Part shown: in pieces, positions 8,241-16,420 of the stretch
Position numbering within the stretch: position 1 is the first letter of the stretch
Layout: every line of letters begins with the position of its first letter
NCBI GenBank assembly: GCA_958295925.1
Contig: OY282384.1
Coordinates: 561,572-625,571, forward strand
Reading direction: 5' to 3'
Source: an uncultured Acidimicrobiales bacterium
Lineage (GTDB): Bacteria; Actinomycetota; Acidimicrobiia; Acidimicrobiales; CATQHL01
DNA length: 64,000 nt
Program-made: the position numbers and the translations under genes
The notes under the pieces: generated by a model
Seen by the model: only the letters and a program-made list of their open reading frames with translations
What the model was told of the DNA's origin: nothing
Databases searched by the model: none

Positions 8241-9258
8241 CACCGACCCATGGTGGATACGCCAGGACGAGAACGCGCCCTTCGGGAGTCGCAGCACTCC
8301 CCGACAAAAAGGGAATCACCTGACTTCAATGCTGCCATACCAAAAGCCGGAAACAACGACCCAGCCCAACGACCAGGCAATCCCCTACTATCCAATATAT
8401 TCCGACTGGCACTAGAAGCGACTCTGACCCGGAGAACTCCGCCGCCAGCGGAGATGAGCCGACTATACCCTACGGTGGCAGAACAGCCCACAATCCCGAC
8501 CGAAGGGAATCAGCCATCCAGCATACATAAGACCCGATGCAGGACAGAGTCCTCCAGGCTAAGGAGTTAACCGGAACAGTCCCTCCCGGGACGAAGGCAA
8601 ACACCAAACTTCCAGCAAGAGGGAATCAGCCAACAATGAACACCAACGAGTCCCGACAAACCCACGCCACGGGGTCAACCGTATAGGACATGGCCGTTGC
8701 CCATGGACCAACGCCCAGCCTGGGAATAACCCAACTCGACGGGAGAAGTTATGTCCCCCCGTTGCAATCCCGCCCAGGGAATAACACTGACTTGAAGAAG
8801 GCTGAACAGCAGCCAAACCCCCGTTTCACGGAATCCGCCCTGGTGATAATCACCAATTCCTCGCCCAAAGGAACTCCACCAAGTTTCTGAGCCGAGAGGA
8901 ATCCACCCAAGTTCCGTTATGAGAGGAATCAGCCCAGTTCATTGTAGTGAATGTGACCCAACCAATCCCGAAGCCAACGGGAATCAGCCCGGATTGATTC
9001 AGCCAATAATCTGCCTCTCAGATAGAGAATCCTCCTGGTAGTATCCCCCAACAGGGGAGTCACCTGACCGCGATTATGCGTAGGAACGCAACCTAGCAAC
9101 TCCCACCAAGGGAATCAGCCGGCGGCGTAGAAAGAAATCCTGCAACTTCCTAAGAGACAGGAATCATCCCAGCTTCCAATGCTGCCCAACAGAATATTCC
9201 CAAGCAGCAAAAGAGCAAACAAGCACACCAGCCATTGAACCACAATGGTCAGAGAACC
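8241..9258 (+). repeat. Array A2: tandem stem-loops with changing stems
   Basis: Gene-free stretch with about 20 stem-loops by eye. Exact examples: CCACC/GGTGG at 8241-8257, CTCCGC-CGCCA-GCGGAG at 8437-8453, GTCCC-TCCC-GGGAC at 8579-8592, TTCA-TTGTAG-TGAA at 8938-8951, TCCCC-CAACA-GGGGA at 9044-9058, TGCG-TAGGAA-CGCA at 9077-9090 and CCATTG-AACCA-CAATGG at 9232-9248. The recurrent version is AACTCCC-ACCAA-GGGAATCAGCC (9099-9120). From about 8854 to 9064 unit starts fall roughly every 27-28 nt; elsewhere spacing is often near 55. Tails end mostly in GCC or ACC. No ORF with a credible start. Confidence 0.7.
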
Positions 9259-9290
9259 AGGAACAGGTCACCGAATCCACATGAATAAGC

Positions 9291-9296
9291 TACAAT
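9291..9296 (+). promoter_or_regulatory. -10-like TACAAT before tnpB
   Basis: TACAAT lies 10 nt before the ATG of the TnpB frame, which would give an almost leaderless transcript. No -35 match is evident. Confidence 0.3.
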
Positions 9297-9305
9297 ACTA
9301 ACAGA

Positions 9306-10534
9306 ATGATACGCAGCCACCGCATACGACTAGACCCCACTGAGGAGCAAGCCAAGCTCTTCCACCGCCACGCGGATTAGCCCGCCTGGCCTACAACTGG
9401 GCCGTAGGAGAATTCAAGGCCAGCCTGGACCTCCAAGACTGGTGCAATCACTACGAACTACGGCGGCGATTCAATACGATCAAAAGCCACCAATGGCCTT
9501 GGTGGACTGAACTATCCACCAACCCCAGCAAAGGGGCCATCATCAATGCCGGCGAAGCCATCCAACGCTGGGGCCAATACCGCAGAGACATAAAGGACGG
9601 CAAGCCAACCCCGAAAGTCGGTTTCCCAAAATACAAGAAGAGGGGCAGCACCCCGACCTTCCGCGCCGACAGAGGCGAAGGAGAAGTAAAGTTCGTCGAG
9701 CAGCAGATGTTCCTCTCTAAGAAAATGGGCGGCACCGTCAAAATGCGGCAGGCACTCCGCTGGAAAGGGAGAATCACGAGAGTCAACATGAGTAAGAAAG
9801 CCGGCCACTGGTACGCCAGCGTTTCGGTAGACGACGGCATACCCCTGCCCGAAACAGCAGACAACGGGAAACCAGCCATCGGCATCGACATGGGCCTCAA
9901 GACCCTGGCCGTCTGCTCCGACGGAACAGAATACGCCAACCCTAAACCACTAGCAGAATTACTGCCCCGCCTCCGCAAAGCGGACAAGGCCCTCCAGAGG
10001 AAAGTAGAAGGTTCCAACAATTGGCACAAGCAGGTTGCCGCAGTTCAAAAACTGCACGCCCGCATCGCCGACCTGAGAACCGACTACGCCCGACAAGGCG
10101 ACCACGGAGATCGTCAGCAACGCCGGCTCAATCAGCGTAGAGAACCTCAACATCGCCGGCATGAAAAAGAACAGGAAGCTGAGCAGAGCCTTCGCAGACG
10201 CCGGCATCGGAGAGTTCCTACGCCAGCTGGAATACAAATCAGCATGGAACGGCATCCCTTCCGAAGAATCAATCGCTGGTACCCCAGCTCCAAAAGTTGC
10301 CACCACTGCAAGAGTGTCAACAACACACTATCCTTGGCCATGCGGGAGTGGCAGTGCGAAAACTGCGGCGCAATCCTCAACCGGGACTACAACGCCGCAC
10401 TCAACATCAGAGACTACGAAGAACCCGCCGGGGGCTACTCGGTGGCAGCCTGTGGAGACCTTGTAAAACCGAACCTCGCGGTGGGGACCGATGAAGCAGG
10501 AACGAGTAAGCTGCACCGCCAACTGCGACCCTGA
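9306..10534 (+). pseudogene. tnpB: TnpB (IS200/IS605 or IS607 OrfB) RNA-guided nuclease, frameshifted
   Basis: The N-terminal HRIRLDPTEEQAKLF is typical of TnpB but hits TAG at 9378. One base missing near 9373 restores GLARLAYNWAVGEFKASL. The frame then runs through GIDMGLKTLAV (RuvC-I Asp). An extra base near 10096 and a missing base near 10256 throw the SISVENLNIAGM segment (RuvC-II Glu) into another frame. CHHC and CENC zinc-finger pairs and NRDYNAALNI (RuvC-III Asp) return in the main frame. All catalytic residues exist, spread over frames, so loss is recent or the sequence has indel errors. No TnpA is nearby. The gene lies between stem-loop arrays A2 and A3. In this family a guide RNA usually overlaps the 3' end. 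Confidence 0.85.
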
Positions 10535-10581
10535 ATCGCAGGCAACCATGCAGTCTGAACCACAGCAAGGAGACAGCCCAG

Positions 10582-11010
10582 GTAATCCTGAGAAAGGAAT
10601 CACCCAGCGCCGGAGCCCGTATAGTAGAGCGTCCCCACCAAGGGACTCCGCCGGACTGGCACTGAGTCATCTATGAATCCCCGAACAACGTAAGGGACTC
10701 CCCCAGAGCGGAAGCACCGTTTGCAGCCACCCGCCCCGCGGAACATAGCGGGATCCACCGCCACAGTACACATCGAACACCCCGCACCACGGGGCTACTC
10801 CCGACCAGCTATGCAGTTCCGATGACACCCGCCAGCGAGCAGAGCGGGATGAGCCGGAGGTAAACAAAGCAGTGCCAAACCACTCCCAGAGTCGAAGGAA
10901 TCCGGCAGTGTTCCATTACTGAATGAACTAACCCCCCACCGGGGCTCCACTCCCATACGCAACTCCGCAAGCGGGCAGTACCACAAAACTCCCCACCCAG
11001 GGAGTCCACC
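10582..11010 (+). repeat. Array A3: tandem stem-loops after tnpB
   Basis: Gene-free stretch with about 10 stem-loops. Exact examples: CCCGC/GCGGG at 10735-10752, CCCCG-CACCA-CGGGG at 10780-10794, CCCGC/GCGGG at 10828-10848, CCCC-CACC-GGGG at 10934-10944 and ACTCCC-CACCCA-GGGAGT at 10988-11005. Tails include ATCCACC, CTACTCCC, ATGAGCC and CCACC. Between about 10880 and 11010 unit starts are 22-31 nt apart. The loops CACCA, CACC and CACCCA recur although the stems differ. Confidence 0.68.
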
Positions 11011-11061
11011 GACGCCGCCACACATAGCCAGACGAATCCGAACCCAGGAGAAAGAACCAGA

Positions 11062-11546
11062 ATGACCGAAACCACTCCCACCCAGGAGAGAGACTCCCTC
11101 CAGAAAGCCTGCCAGGACCTACTGGAACGAGGCTACGAAGACCTGTCCCGTCGACTCTTCTACCTGGCCAGCCAGGAAGACCTGGAACCCGACGAAAAGC
11201 CCATCTCCGGCGAAGCCGCCCTCTGCTTCGCCCACTTCGTCAGCGACATCCAAGTAGGGCACTACCCGGTAGCCGAGCCGGCCCCGGACTACGGCTACAT
11301 TGACCTGGGCTCCCGGCCCGACGGCGAACTCTTCGCCCAATGGAGATTCCCCGATAACGAAAGAGCGCTAGTCGTCTCCTTCTACGACGAGGCAGTCGTC
11401 CGTTACACCGCCGCCGACCGGAAGGGAAATACCTGCGTAAGCAAGGGAACGAAGTGCCCACTACCATTCACAAGGCCAAGGTCAAAATGGTCGCCAACGG
11501 CCTGATCACTCCGAAGCCTGGGAAGGAGGAACATTACCGGTTCTAA
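11062..11546 (+). pseudogene. Hypothetical gene with a probable frameshift
   Basis: ATG after CCAGGAGAAAG. The N-terminal 120 residues are acidic and helical/beta mixed (QKACQDLLERGYEDLSRR, then YGYIDLGSRPDGE and ALVVSFYDEAVVRY). Near 11423-11429, in a GGGAAA run, the original frame becomes nonsense. The alternative frame continues KYLRKQGNEVPTTIHKAKVK and ends at TAA 11544-11546 with EEHYRF. Joined length is about 161 residues. No family recognised. Confidence 0.55.
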
Positions 11547-11589
11547 GCCGGCCAAGCAACCGAAGCAACCAAGCTGCGAGGATTGATAC

Positions 11590-12155
11590 ATGGCCGCCTG
11601 AAGAGTACCACCCCAGCCCCAGGCCTCTGACCGACCGAGAATACCGCGCCGCCACCGTCGCCGGCAGCATCGCCCTCCTGGCCATAGTAGGCGCCCTGGT
11701 GTGGCTGGTCTACTCCCTGGTGGACGGGCCGCCGCCCAGCACCGACCCCCACCGCCTGGCGGTCCACCACCTGGAAATGAACCAGGACACACTGCAGCAG
11801 AGCATCCTGAAACGACAGCCGGCGCTGGGAGACGAAGAGTACTCCCTGATACGCGAGGGCCTCTGCGAAGTGGAGTGGCAACGCTCCTTCCGGGCAGCCA
11901 CCTTCTTCGCGAAATGCCCAGTAGCCCCTCCTGGATGAGAACGAACGCGCCCGCGCCACCGCCAGCTACGCCGTGGAGCTGGAGAAGACTTCGCACTGGC
12001 AATGGTGGCCACCCCATAGGATCCTGGACGACGCCACCTTCCAAGTGGTCAACGACTACGTTGACCTCAGCAGCATCCGCTGCAGCACCAGTTGGAACCC
12101 CTGGACCGAGAATGAAACAGAGAACCAGACCAGCCTCACCGGTAACCCGACATGA
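11590..12155 (+). pseudogene. Membrane-anchored hypothetical protein with two frameshifts
   Basis: ATG 11590 follows GAGGATTG but reaches TGA after three codons. The adjacent frame reads EEYHPSPRPLTDREYR and then one hydrophobic helix (VAGSIALLAIVGALVWLVYS), followed by an extracytoplasmic-looking domain (MNQDTLQQSILKRQP). A second shift near 11931-11940 is needed to continue as LDENERARATASYAVELEK and end at TGA 12153-12155. This suggests a single-pass membrane protein of about 185 residues. The 3' end overlaps the start of the next gene by 44 nt. Confidence 0.5.
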
Positions 12156-12523
12156 ATGGCTCTACTATCCGCCTAACCAAGAGGGACACCCCAACACCTC
12201 CCTCACGTGCGGGGCTTGCGTGGACCACATCGCGCTAGCGCCGGATGACCCCCGCAACAAGCCGGAACGCTGGAAGAAAATCGGCGGCGCCCGCCGCTGC
12301 GTGACCATCCACCATTACCGCGAGAAGAACTGGGAGACCGACACGACCCACGCCCACTGCGGTTACGACTCAAAGCACCTGACGCCCCCCGGGCCAATCA
12401 CCTCACCTATTCAGAAGGGTCCAAGAAAACCACGGCCTCATCCCCCAGGGCGTCAACTGCATCGACTGCCTGTGCGCCCATCAACTGCGCCAGAGCAACC
12501 GGACTAAACCAGCCTGCCGGTAG
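12112..12523 (+). pseudogene. Zn-family protein with a frameshift
   Basis: ATG 12112 leads to LTCGACVDH, RCVTIHHY and HCGYDS, the family order. At 12416-12421 (AAGGGTCC) the frame must change to read VQENHGLIPQGVNCIDCLCA and end at TAG 12521-12523. The restored NCIDCL completes the metal-binding set. Joined length is about 137 residues. An orphan stem-loop of the array type begins five nt after the stop. Confidence 0.6.
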
Positions 12524-12527
12524 AAAG

Positions 12528-12539
12528 TCCCACACGGGA
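12528..12539 (+). repeat. Orphan array-type stem-loop
   Basis: TCCC-ACAC-GGGA followed by ATCCCCG matches the common unit of arrays A1-A3 (TCCC-loop-GGGA-ATC). It stands alone, directly after a Zn-family stop codon. Confidence 0.4.
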
Positions 12540-12695
12540 ATCCCCGAAGCAGCCCCAGGCTGACCAGCAGTTACGTTTTCCCGGTTTTCGGCCGGGGTGG
12601 GCAGGCGTGGGCTGCGGAGTGGGGCAGATGCGGAGGCCGGGAAAGCCCGGAAAAGCCGCCCCAAGTCGGCAAAAGCCCCAGCTACCCCCATGGTT

Positions 12696-12701
12696 TATAA
12701 T
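12696..12701 (+). promoter_or_regulatory. -10 box TATAAT before the NADAR gene
   Basis: Perfect TATAAT followed within nine nt by the SD GGAGGTGAG. The transcript leader would therefore be very short. A G-rich block lies immediately upstream at 12594-12624. Confidence 0.45.
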
Positions 12702-12726
12702 ACTGGAGGTGAGAAAGTATCAATGA

Positions 12727-13564
12727 TTGAGCATAAAGTACGGCGGGCCGCCGCCCGATAAAGTCGCTTGGTTCATGAAGTCCCGGGAACAGCACGGCGA
12801 CCTGTCCAACATGACCTTCGGGTACCCACTGCACGTGAACAGCATGACCTTCCAGGGTCCCGAAGGGCTTTACCAAGCCTTGAAGTTTCCGGGCAGCCCC
12901 GAGACCCAGCAGCGCATCGCCCAGGCCGGCAGCGGCATAGAAGCCAAGAAAATCGCCTACGGCGATAAGGCCAACTTTAGGCCGGATTGGGAGCAGGTCA
13001 GAATCCACGCGATGGCCTTCACCCCTGGCCGTCAAGATGGCCCAGCATCCGGATAAGTTCAGGAAGGCCCTCATGGCCACCGGCGACCGCTGGATAGTAG
13101 AGAAGTCCTACCGCGACGGTTATTGGGGAATGCAGCCCCAGCAGGACGGGACCTTGGTAGGCGTCAACGCCCTGGGACAGCTGCTCACCCAGCTGAAAGT
13201 CTGCATCCGGGCCCACCCGGAAACGGACCTGGCCACCGGCATCGAGAACTTCCTCGATCCGTTCAATGGATTCATCGGCGTCCACCGCTTCACCATCAAT
13301 GGAAAGATAGTGGAATGGCCCCGGCCGAAGAAGACAACGGCCCCAGCCGTAGCGCCCCAGGCGACCAGAGCGACGGCCGACACCGCCCCAGCGCAGCGGA
13401 CGCCGCAGACCGCGCCAGGGCGCCAGCCACAGCCAGCCCCGGCCACCATGGCAGCAGCCCCGCAGCCGCGGGTAGGAGCCGGGAATCCTTTGCGGGCGCC
13501 CCGGCCCCGAGTGGGTACCGATGTAAACCCGGGTGTAAACCCGGGCCAAGCCCAGGAGAAGTAA
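12727..13564 (+). pseudogene. NADAR/YbiA-like N-glycosidase domain with frameshift and disordered tail
   Basis: The first part (TFQGPEGLYQALKFPG, then KKIAYGDK and DWEQVRIHAM) and the second part (KMAQHPDKFRKALMATG, then VEKSYRDGYWG and GVNALGQLL) together make a full NADAR domain. In YbiA-type enzymes this domain cleaves N-glycosidic bonds of ADP-ribose-like or riboflavin-pathway compounds. The two parts are in different frames; an extra C in ACCCCTGG at 13021 breaks the gene. A Pro/Ala-rich tail of about 80 residues follows and ends with a 12-nt tandem duplication. The start is uncertain: TTG 12727 fits the frame, while ATG 12723 has the better SD distance but is out of frame. Confidence 0.7.
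13523..13546 (+). repeat. 12-nt tandem repeat, two copies
   Basis: gtaaacccgggt is repeated head to tail at the end of the NADAR-like frame, encoding a VNPG repeat. It belongs to the 12-nt repeat class seen at many sites in the window. Confidence 0.7.
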
Positions 13565-13575
13565 AAGCAGCCCCC

Positions 13576-13665
13576 AGGGTGTCACGACACCCCGGGGCAG
13601 CGACCCCCGAGCGTCCCCGGCACTCGGGGGCCAGGACACTCGGGCGCCAGAACACCCGAGTGTCC
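13576..13665 (+). repeat. Three consecutive perfect hairpins after the NADAR gene
   Basis: Directly after the stop: GGGTGTC/GACACCC with a two-base loop near 13577-13592, CCCCCGAG/CTCGGGGG at 13604-13630 (8 bp), and GGACACTCGGG/CCCGAGTGTCC at 13634-13665 (11 bp). The last two share the CACTCGGG motif. No T-run follows, so simple factor-independent termination is not obvious. Position fits a 3' transcript boundary. Confidence 0.6.
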
Positions 13666-13727
13666 CAACCCCAAGACCCCCAGGAGTCCAGGAGACCAGA
13701 ATCTTAGAGAAGGAGGGTGAGGAGTCA

Positions 13728-13859
13728 ATGCTGATTGCAATACAGGAGACCGCAGAGTTCGTCCACGACCTGCTGACCAACCTGCTGAACGCGCGAACAT
13801 GCCGCCGGCATACCAGCGAACTTGAGTTCGCCCGAGTCAGCCATATCTTCCAAGTATAA
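13728..13859 (+). CDS. Small ORF, 43 aa
   Basis: ATG follows AAGGAGGGTGAGGAG, a strong SD. The product is a short amphipathic peptide (IQETAEFVHDLLTNLLNA) with a basic middle and no hydrophobic anchor. It ends GTA TAA with T following, so TATAAT again spans the stop. It lies between hairpin and tandem-repeat regions. Function unknown; it could be a leader peptide. Confidence 0.5.
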   Translation: MLIAIQETAEFVHDLLTNLLNARTCRRHTSELEFARVSHIFQV

Positions 13860-14254
13860 TCCCCCCAGTCCAACCACCAGGGCCAACCACCAGGGCCGAC
13901 CACCAGGGCCGACCACCAGGGCCGGCCCCGGAAAGCCATCCAGGCAGATGAGAGGCTGAAGCCAAACGGCAGCGAGCCTCTTCGCCGGGACCAGGCTTCC
14001 TCCAAGGCCACAAAGCCCCCACCGACCTACCTACCCCCAGGCCGGACAACACCCTCCCCCAGAAGGCACGGCAGGAACCCACCCCTCCCCAACCTCTTAT
14101 TACAGCCTCCACCACGACCCCCTTCAAGGAACCCCAGCCAGCTGACAACGCCGCCCGCGCCGCCCTTCCCTTACTTCCCGGATTATTGACCGTTCCAAGA
14201 ATCTCTTCAGCAGAAGGCCCCAGTGACCAGCACCCCGAAAAGGCGCCAAGACTA
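13860..14254. other. Gene-free stretch with 14-nt tandem repeats
   Basis: From 13871 to about 13925 a 14-nt unit (accaccagggccga and variants) is repeated about four times. The rest is Pro/Ala-codon-like C-rich sequence without a credible start, a stable hairpin or a family match. Nothing else is visible in it. Confidence 0.6.
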
Positions 14255-14260
14255 TATAAT
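14255..14260 (+). promoter_or_regulatory. -10 box TATAAT
   Basis: Perfect TATAAT within TATATAAT, 35 nt before ATG 14295. It favours that ATG over the in-frame GTG at 14223, which would lie upstream of the transcription start. Confidence 0.5.
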
Positions 14261-14294
14261 AGAAAAGGTCAGAGACAAGGAAGCGCCCAAGTCC

Positions 14295-15126
14295 ATGACC
14301 ACGGTAGAAGAATTGCATCAGCACTTGGAAGTGATAGAAAGCACTCCCGAGCTCCGAACCCGACTCCGCGAGATAGCCCGAACCCCGGACTCGGAGAACC
14401 CGCAACTCCAAGAGATGCGGGAGATGAAGACCACGCTTCAAGCCATCCTCAAAGAGTTCAAAGAGGAAAGGAAGGCGAATGAGGACAGAGAAACCCGCTT
14501 CAATCGTCACATCAACGAACTCCGGCAGGAGCAGAGAGCGCACCAGGCATTGAACAGCCACCAGTTCGCCAGCCACCAAGAAGAAAACCGGCAGCAGTTC
14601 AAGAACCTCCAGGAGGAGAGCAAACAGCAGTTCGAAAGCCACCTGGAGACGAGCAAAGAGGACTTCAGCAAGCTCCGAGACACCCTGAACCGCAACCGCG
14701 GGAACGAGTACGAAAGAGACATAGCCCACCGCATCGTGAGCCGATGCAACGCCAACGGACTGAAGCTCAGCCAGGTCCAAGTCCTGCACAGTGCCATCAA
14801 CAGCGAGGACCACTTCATCGAGATGCTGAACCAGGCAGAAGAAGACGACGCAATCACCAGCGCGGAGAACGCCTACCTCCTCAAGACCGACCTGGTCTGG
14901 GCGGGAAGCGAAAGGAAGGGGAAACAGCGAACCTCTCGCTGCCGAGCTAGCAATCGCCATCCATGCCGATGACATTATGAGAGCCTACACCCGCTCCCGA
15001 ACACTCAGCCGAGTGATGGACCGAACAGTCGAACCGGTTTGGATCGGCGACCACATCGACGCAGAGCGGCAGGAGCTGGCCGACCAGAACGGCGTCACCA
15101 TCTGGCTCCACCCAGCGGAAGGCTAA
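14295..15126 (+). pseudogene. Coiled-coil protein with C-terminal nuclease-like domain, frameshifted
   Basis: After a short helical N-terminus (MTTVEELHQHLEVIE) a long Glu/Gln/Arg/Lys coiled coil runs to about residue 135. Then come a GNEYERDIAHRIVSR segment and TDLVWAG. Near 14901-14908 one base seems missing. The restored frame reads LAAELAIAIHADDIMRAYTR and ends at TAA 15124-15126. This layout (coiled coil, TDxVW, then (A)xEL/VxxxIHxDDxxRA) resembles the DUF3782-like proteins thought to have a PD-(D/E)XK fold. The catalytic lysine is not evident. Without correction the protein stops at 14975 with a basic nonsense tail. Confidence 0.5.
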
Positions 15127-15142
15127 AGGACACCAGCCACCA

Positions 15143-16207
15143 ATGCTAACCACCCAGTTGGAAAGAGATCACGCCGCCCAAGCCAGGCAGGAAAGAAAGC
15201 GGAACGAACAGGCCCTCCTGAAAGCCATCACCGAAGCCGACTACCGAGTACGGACCAGCCGGCAGGCCGAGGACCTGATCCGGCAGCGCCTGCCCTTCAA
15301 CAAGCTGGGCGCACAGCAGCGGCCAGGCCAGCCGGCCAAGAGGGCCCTGAGAGAAAGGCTGGACCAAGCATTGGAGCAGGGACTCATATCAATAGCAGCC
15401 AGAACGGCGATAAGGCAAGCCGACGTGATAATGATGGCCGGACATCCAACGCCCCGGCAGCGGAACGCCATCGTCATGAACTGCCGCCGCCGGCCGACGG
15501 TAGAGGACGTCGAACAGACCGACCTGGCCGCCTACGCCCTGGCCCGCAGCCTGGCCCGGGAGTTCAACCCGGACGTCAACGCCGGCATAAACATAGTGGT
15601 CCCCATGCTCTGCGGAGAGAAGTTCAACGCGGCAGTGCGGAAGGCGGCCCAACAGACCGCCGTCCACCTGGTGGAGCAGCAGGAAGAGCGCCAGCCCTTG
15701 AAGCGGCTGCTCTACCGCAGCGGACCGATTCAGAAGCTGAGAAAACGAGACCCGCTCAAGGACTGGCATACCATGCGCCAGGAAGAGCAGCCCGACCTGA
15801 CAGAAGTAAGTATAAAACTGGACTACGCCGCGCTGCGGGAACGGCTGTACCATGCCGAAGCCGAGGAAAGAATCAGCGAAACCGACCGCAGCGACGTCCT
15901 GAAGAACTGCTGGCTGCTGGAGGCGCGAGAGAGCACTGACCTCACCAGCCCAGGCCCAGCCAAGCTATACCTGGCCCAGGCAGTGCTGTACCCGGACTGG
16001 CGGCACCTGCACAACATCGACCGGCGCTGCCACACCGTGCAGGAGAGCACCGGCCGGCCGGTGGTCGGCATATTAGCTTACCATGAAATGACCACGGGGC
16101 TGAACCCCTTCACCATGGGAGTGACCTACTCGGTGGAAGAGCGCCAGCGGGAACGCGGCAGCAGCCACTGGGAGAGACAGCGACAGCGAGAGGAAAGTAC
16201 GAAATAA
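15143..16207 (+). CDS. Hypothetical protein, 354 aa
   Basis: Starts 16 nt after the previous stop. The N-terminal 110 residues are helical and highly charged (LERDHAAQARQERKRNEQ). The centre contains a hydrophobic helix-strand patch (NAGINIVVPMLCGEKFNAAVRKA). The C-terminal half is mixed with a YLAQAVLYPDWRHLHNIDRR segment. No transmembrane helix or metal motif. After the stop, a 12-nt repeat tract is open in another frame and could once have encoded a C-terminal extension. Function unknown. Confidence 0.75.
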   Translation: MLTTQLERDHAAQARQERKRNEQALLKAITEADYRVRTSRQAEDLIRQRLPFNKLGAQQRPGQPAKRALRERLDQALEQGLISIAARTAIRQADVIMMAGHPTPRQRNAIVMNCRRRPTVEDVEQTDLAAYALARSLAREFNPDVNAGINIVVPMLCGEKFNAAVRKAAQQTAVHLVEQQEERQPLKRLLYRSGPIQKLRKRDPLKDWHTMRQEEQPDLTEVSIKLDYAALRERLYHAEAEERISETDRSDVLKNCWLLEARESTDLTSPGPAKLYLAQAVLYPDWRHLHNIDRRCHTVQESTGRPVVGILAYHEMTTGLNPFTMGVTYSVEERQRERGSSHWERQRQREESTK

Positions 16208-16212
16208 CCGAG

Positions 16213-16284
16213 GGCAGAACAATAGGCAGAACAATAGGCAGAACAACAGGCAGAACAACAGGCAGAACAACAGGCAGAACAACA
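16213..16284 (+). repeat. 12-nt tandem repeat, six copies
   Basis: Six head-to-tail copies: the unit ggcagaacaata twice, then ggcagaacaaca four times. It lies just after the stop of the 354-residue gene. In one frame it would encode GRTI/GRTT repeats. A 13-nt duplication (gacagttgaagta) follows near 16374-16400. There is no gene between 16208 and 16420. Confidence 0.85.
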
Positions 16285-16420
16285 GAAGCGGAGGGAGAAA
16301 GGGCTGCCACCCCAGCCGATACCGCCTCAGCCGAAGCCCCGGCTAGCGGGAATGCTCCCCCGAATGCACGGACGACAGTTGAAGTAGACAGTTGAAGTAG
16401 AAGCGAGAGCGAGGGCAATT

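Noticed and set aside
8241..9258. Integron attC cassette array
   Set aside because: attC sites are longer, carry RYYYAAC/GTTRRRY core sites and separate genes. No integrase or cassettes are seen.
5824..11010. Stem-loop arrays as CRISPR arrays
   Set aside because: Units are not identical repeats, stems vary between units, spacing between conserved parts is irregular (about 20-60 nt), and no cas1, cas2 or effector operon is present. A TnpB alone does not make a CRISPR system.
16208..16420. C-terminal extension of the 354-residue gene through the GRTT repeats
   Set aside because: The repeats are open only in another frame and no homologue shows the extension, so a frameshift cannot be argued from sequence alone.
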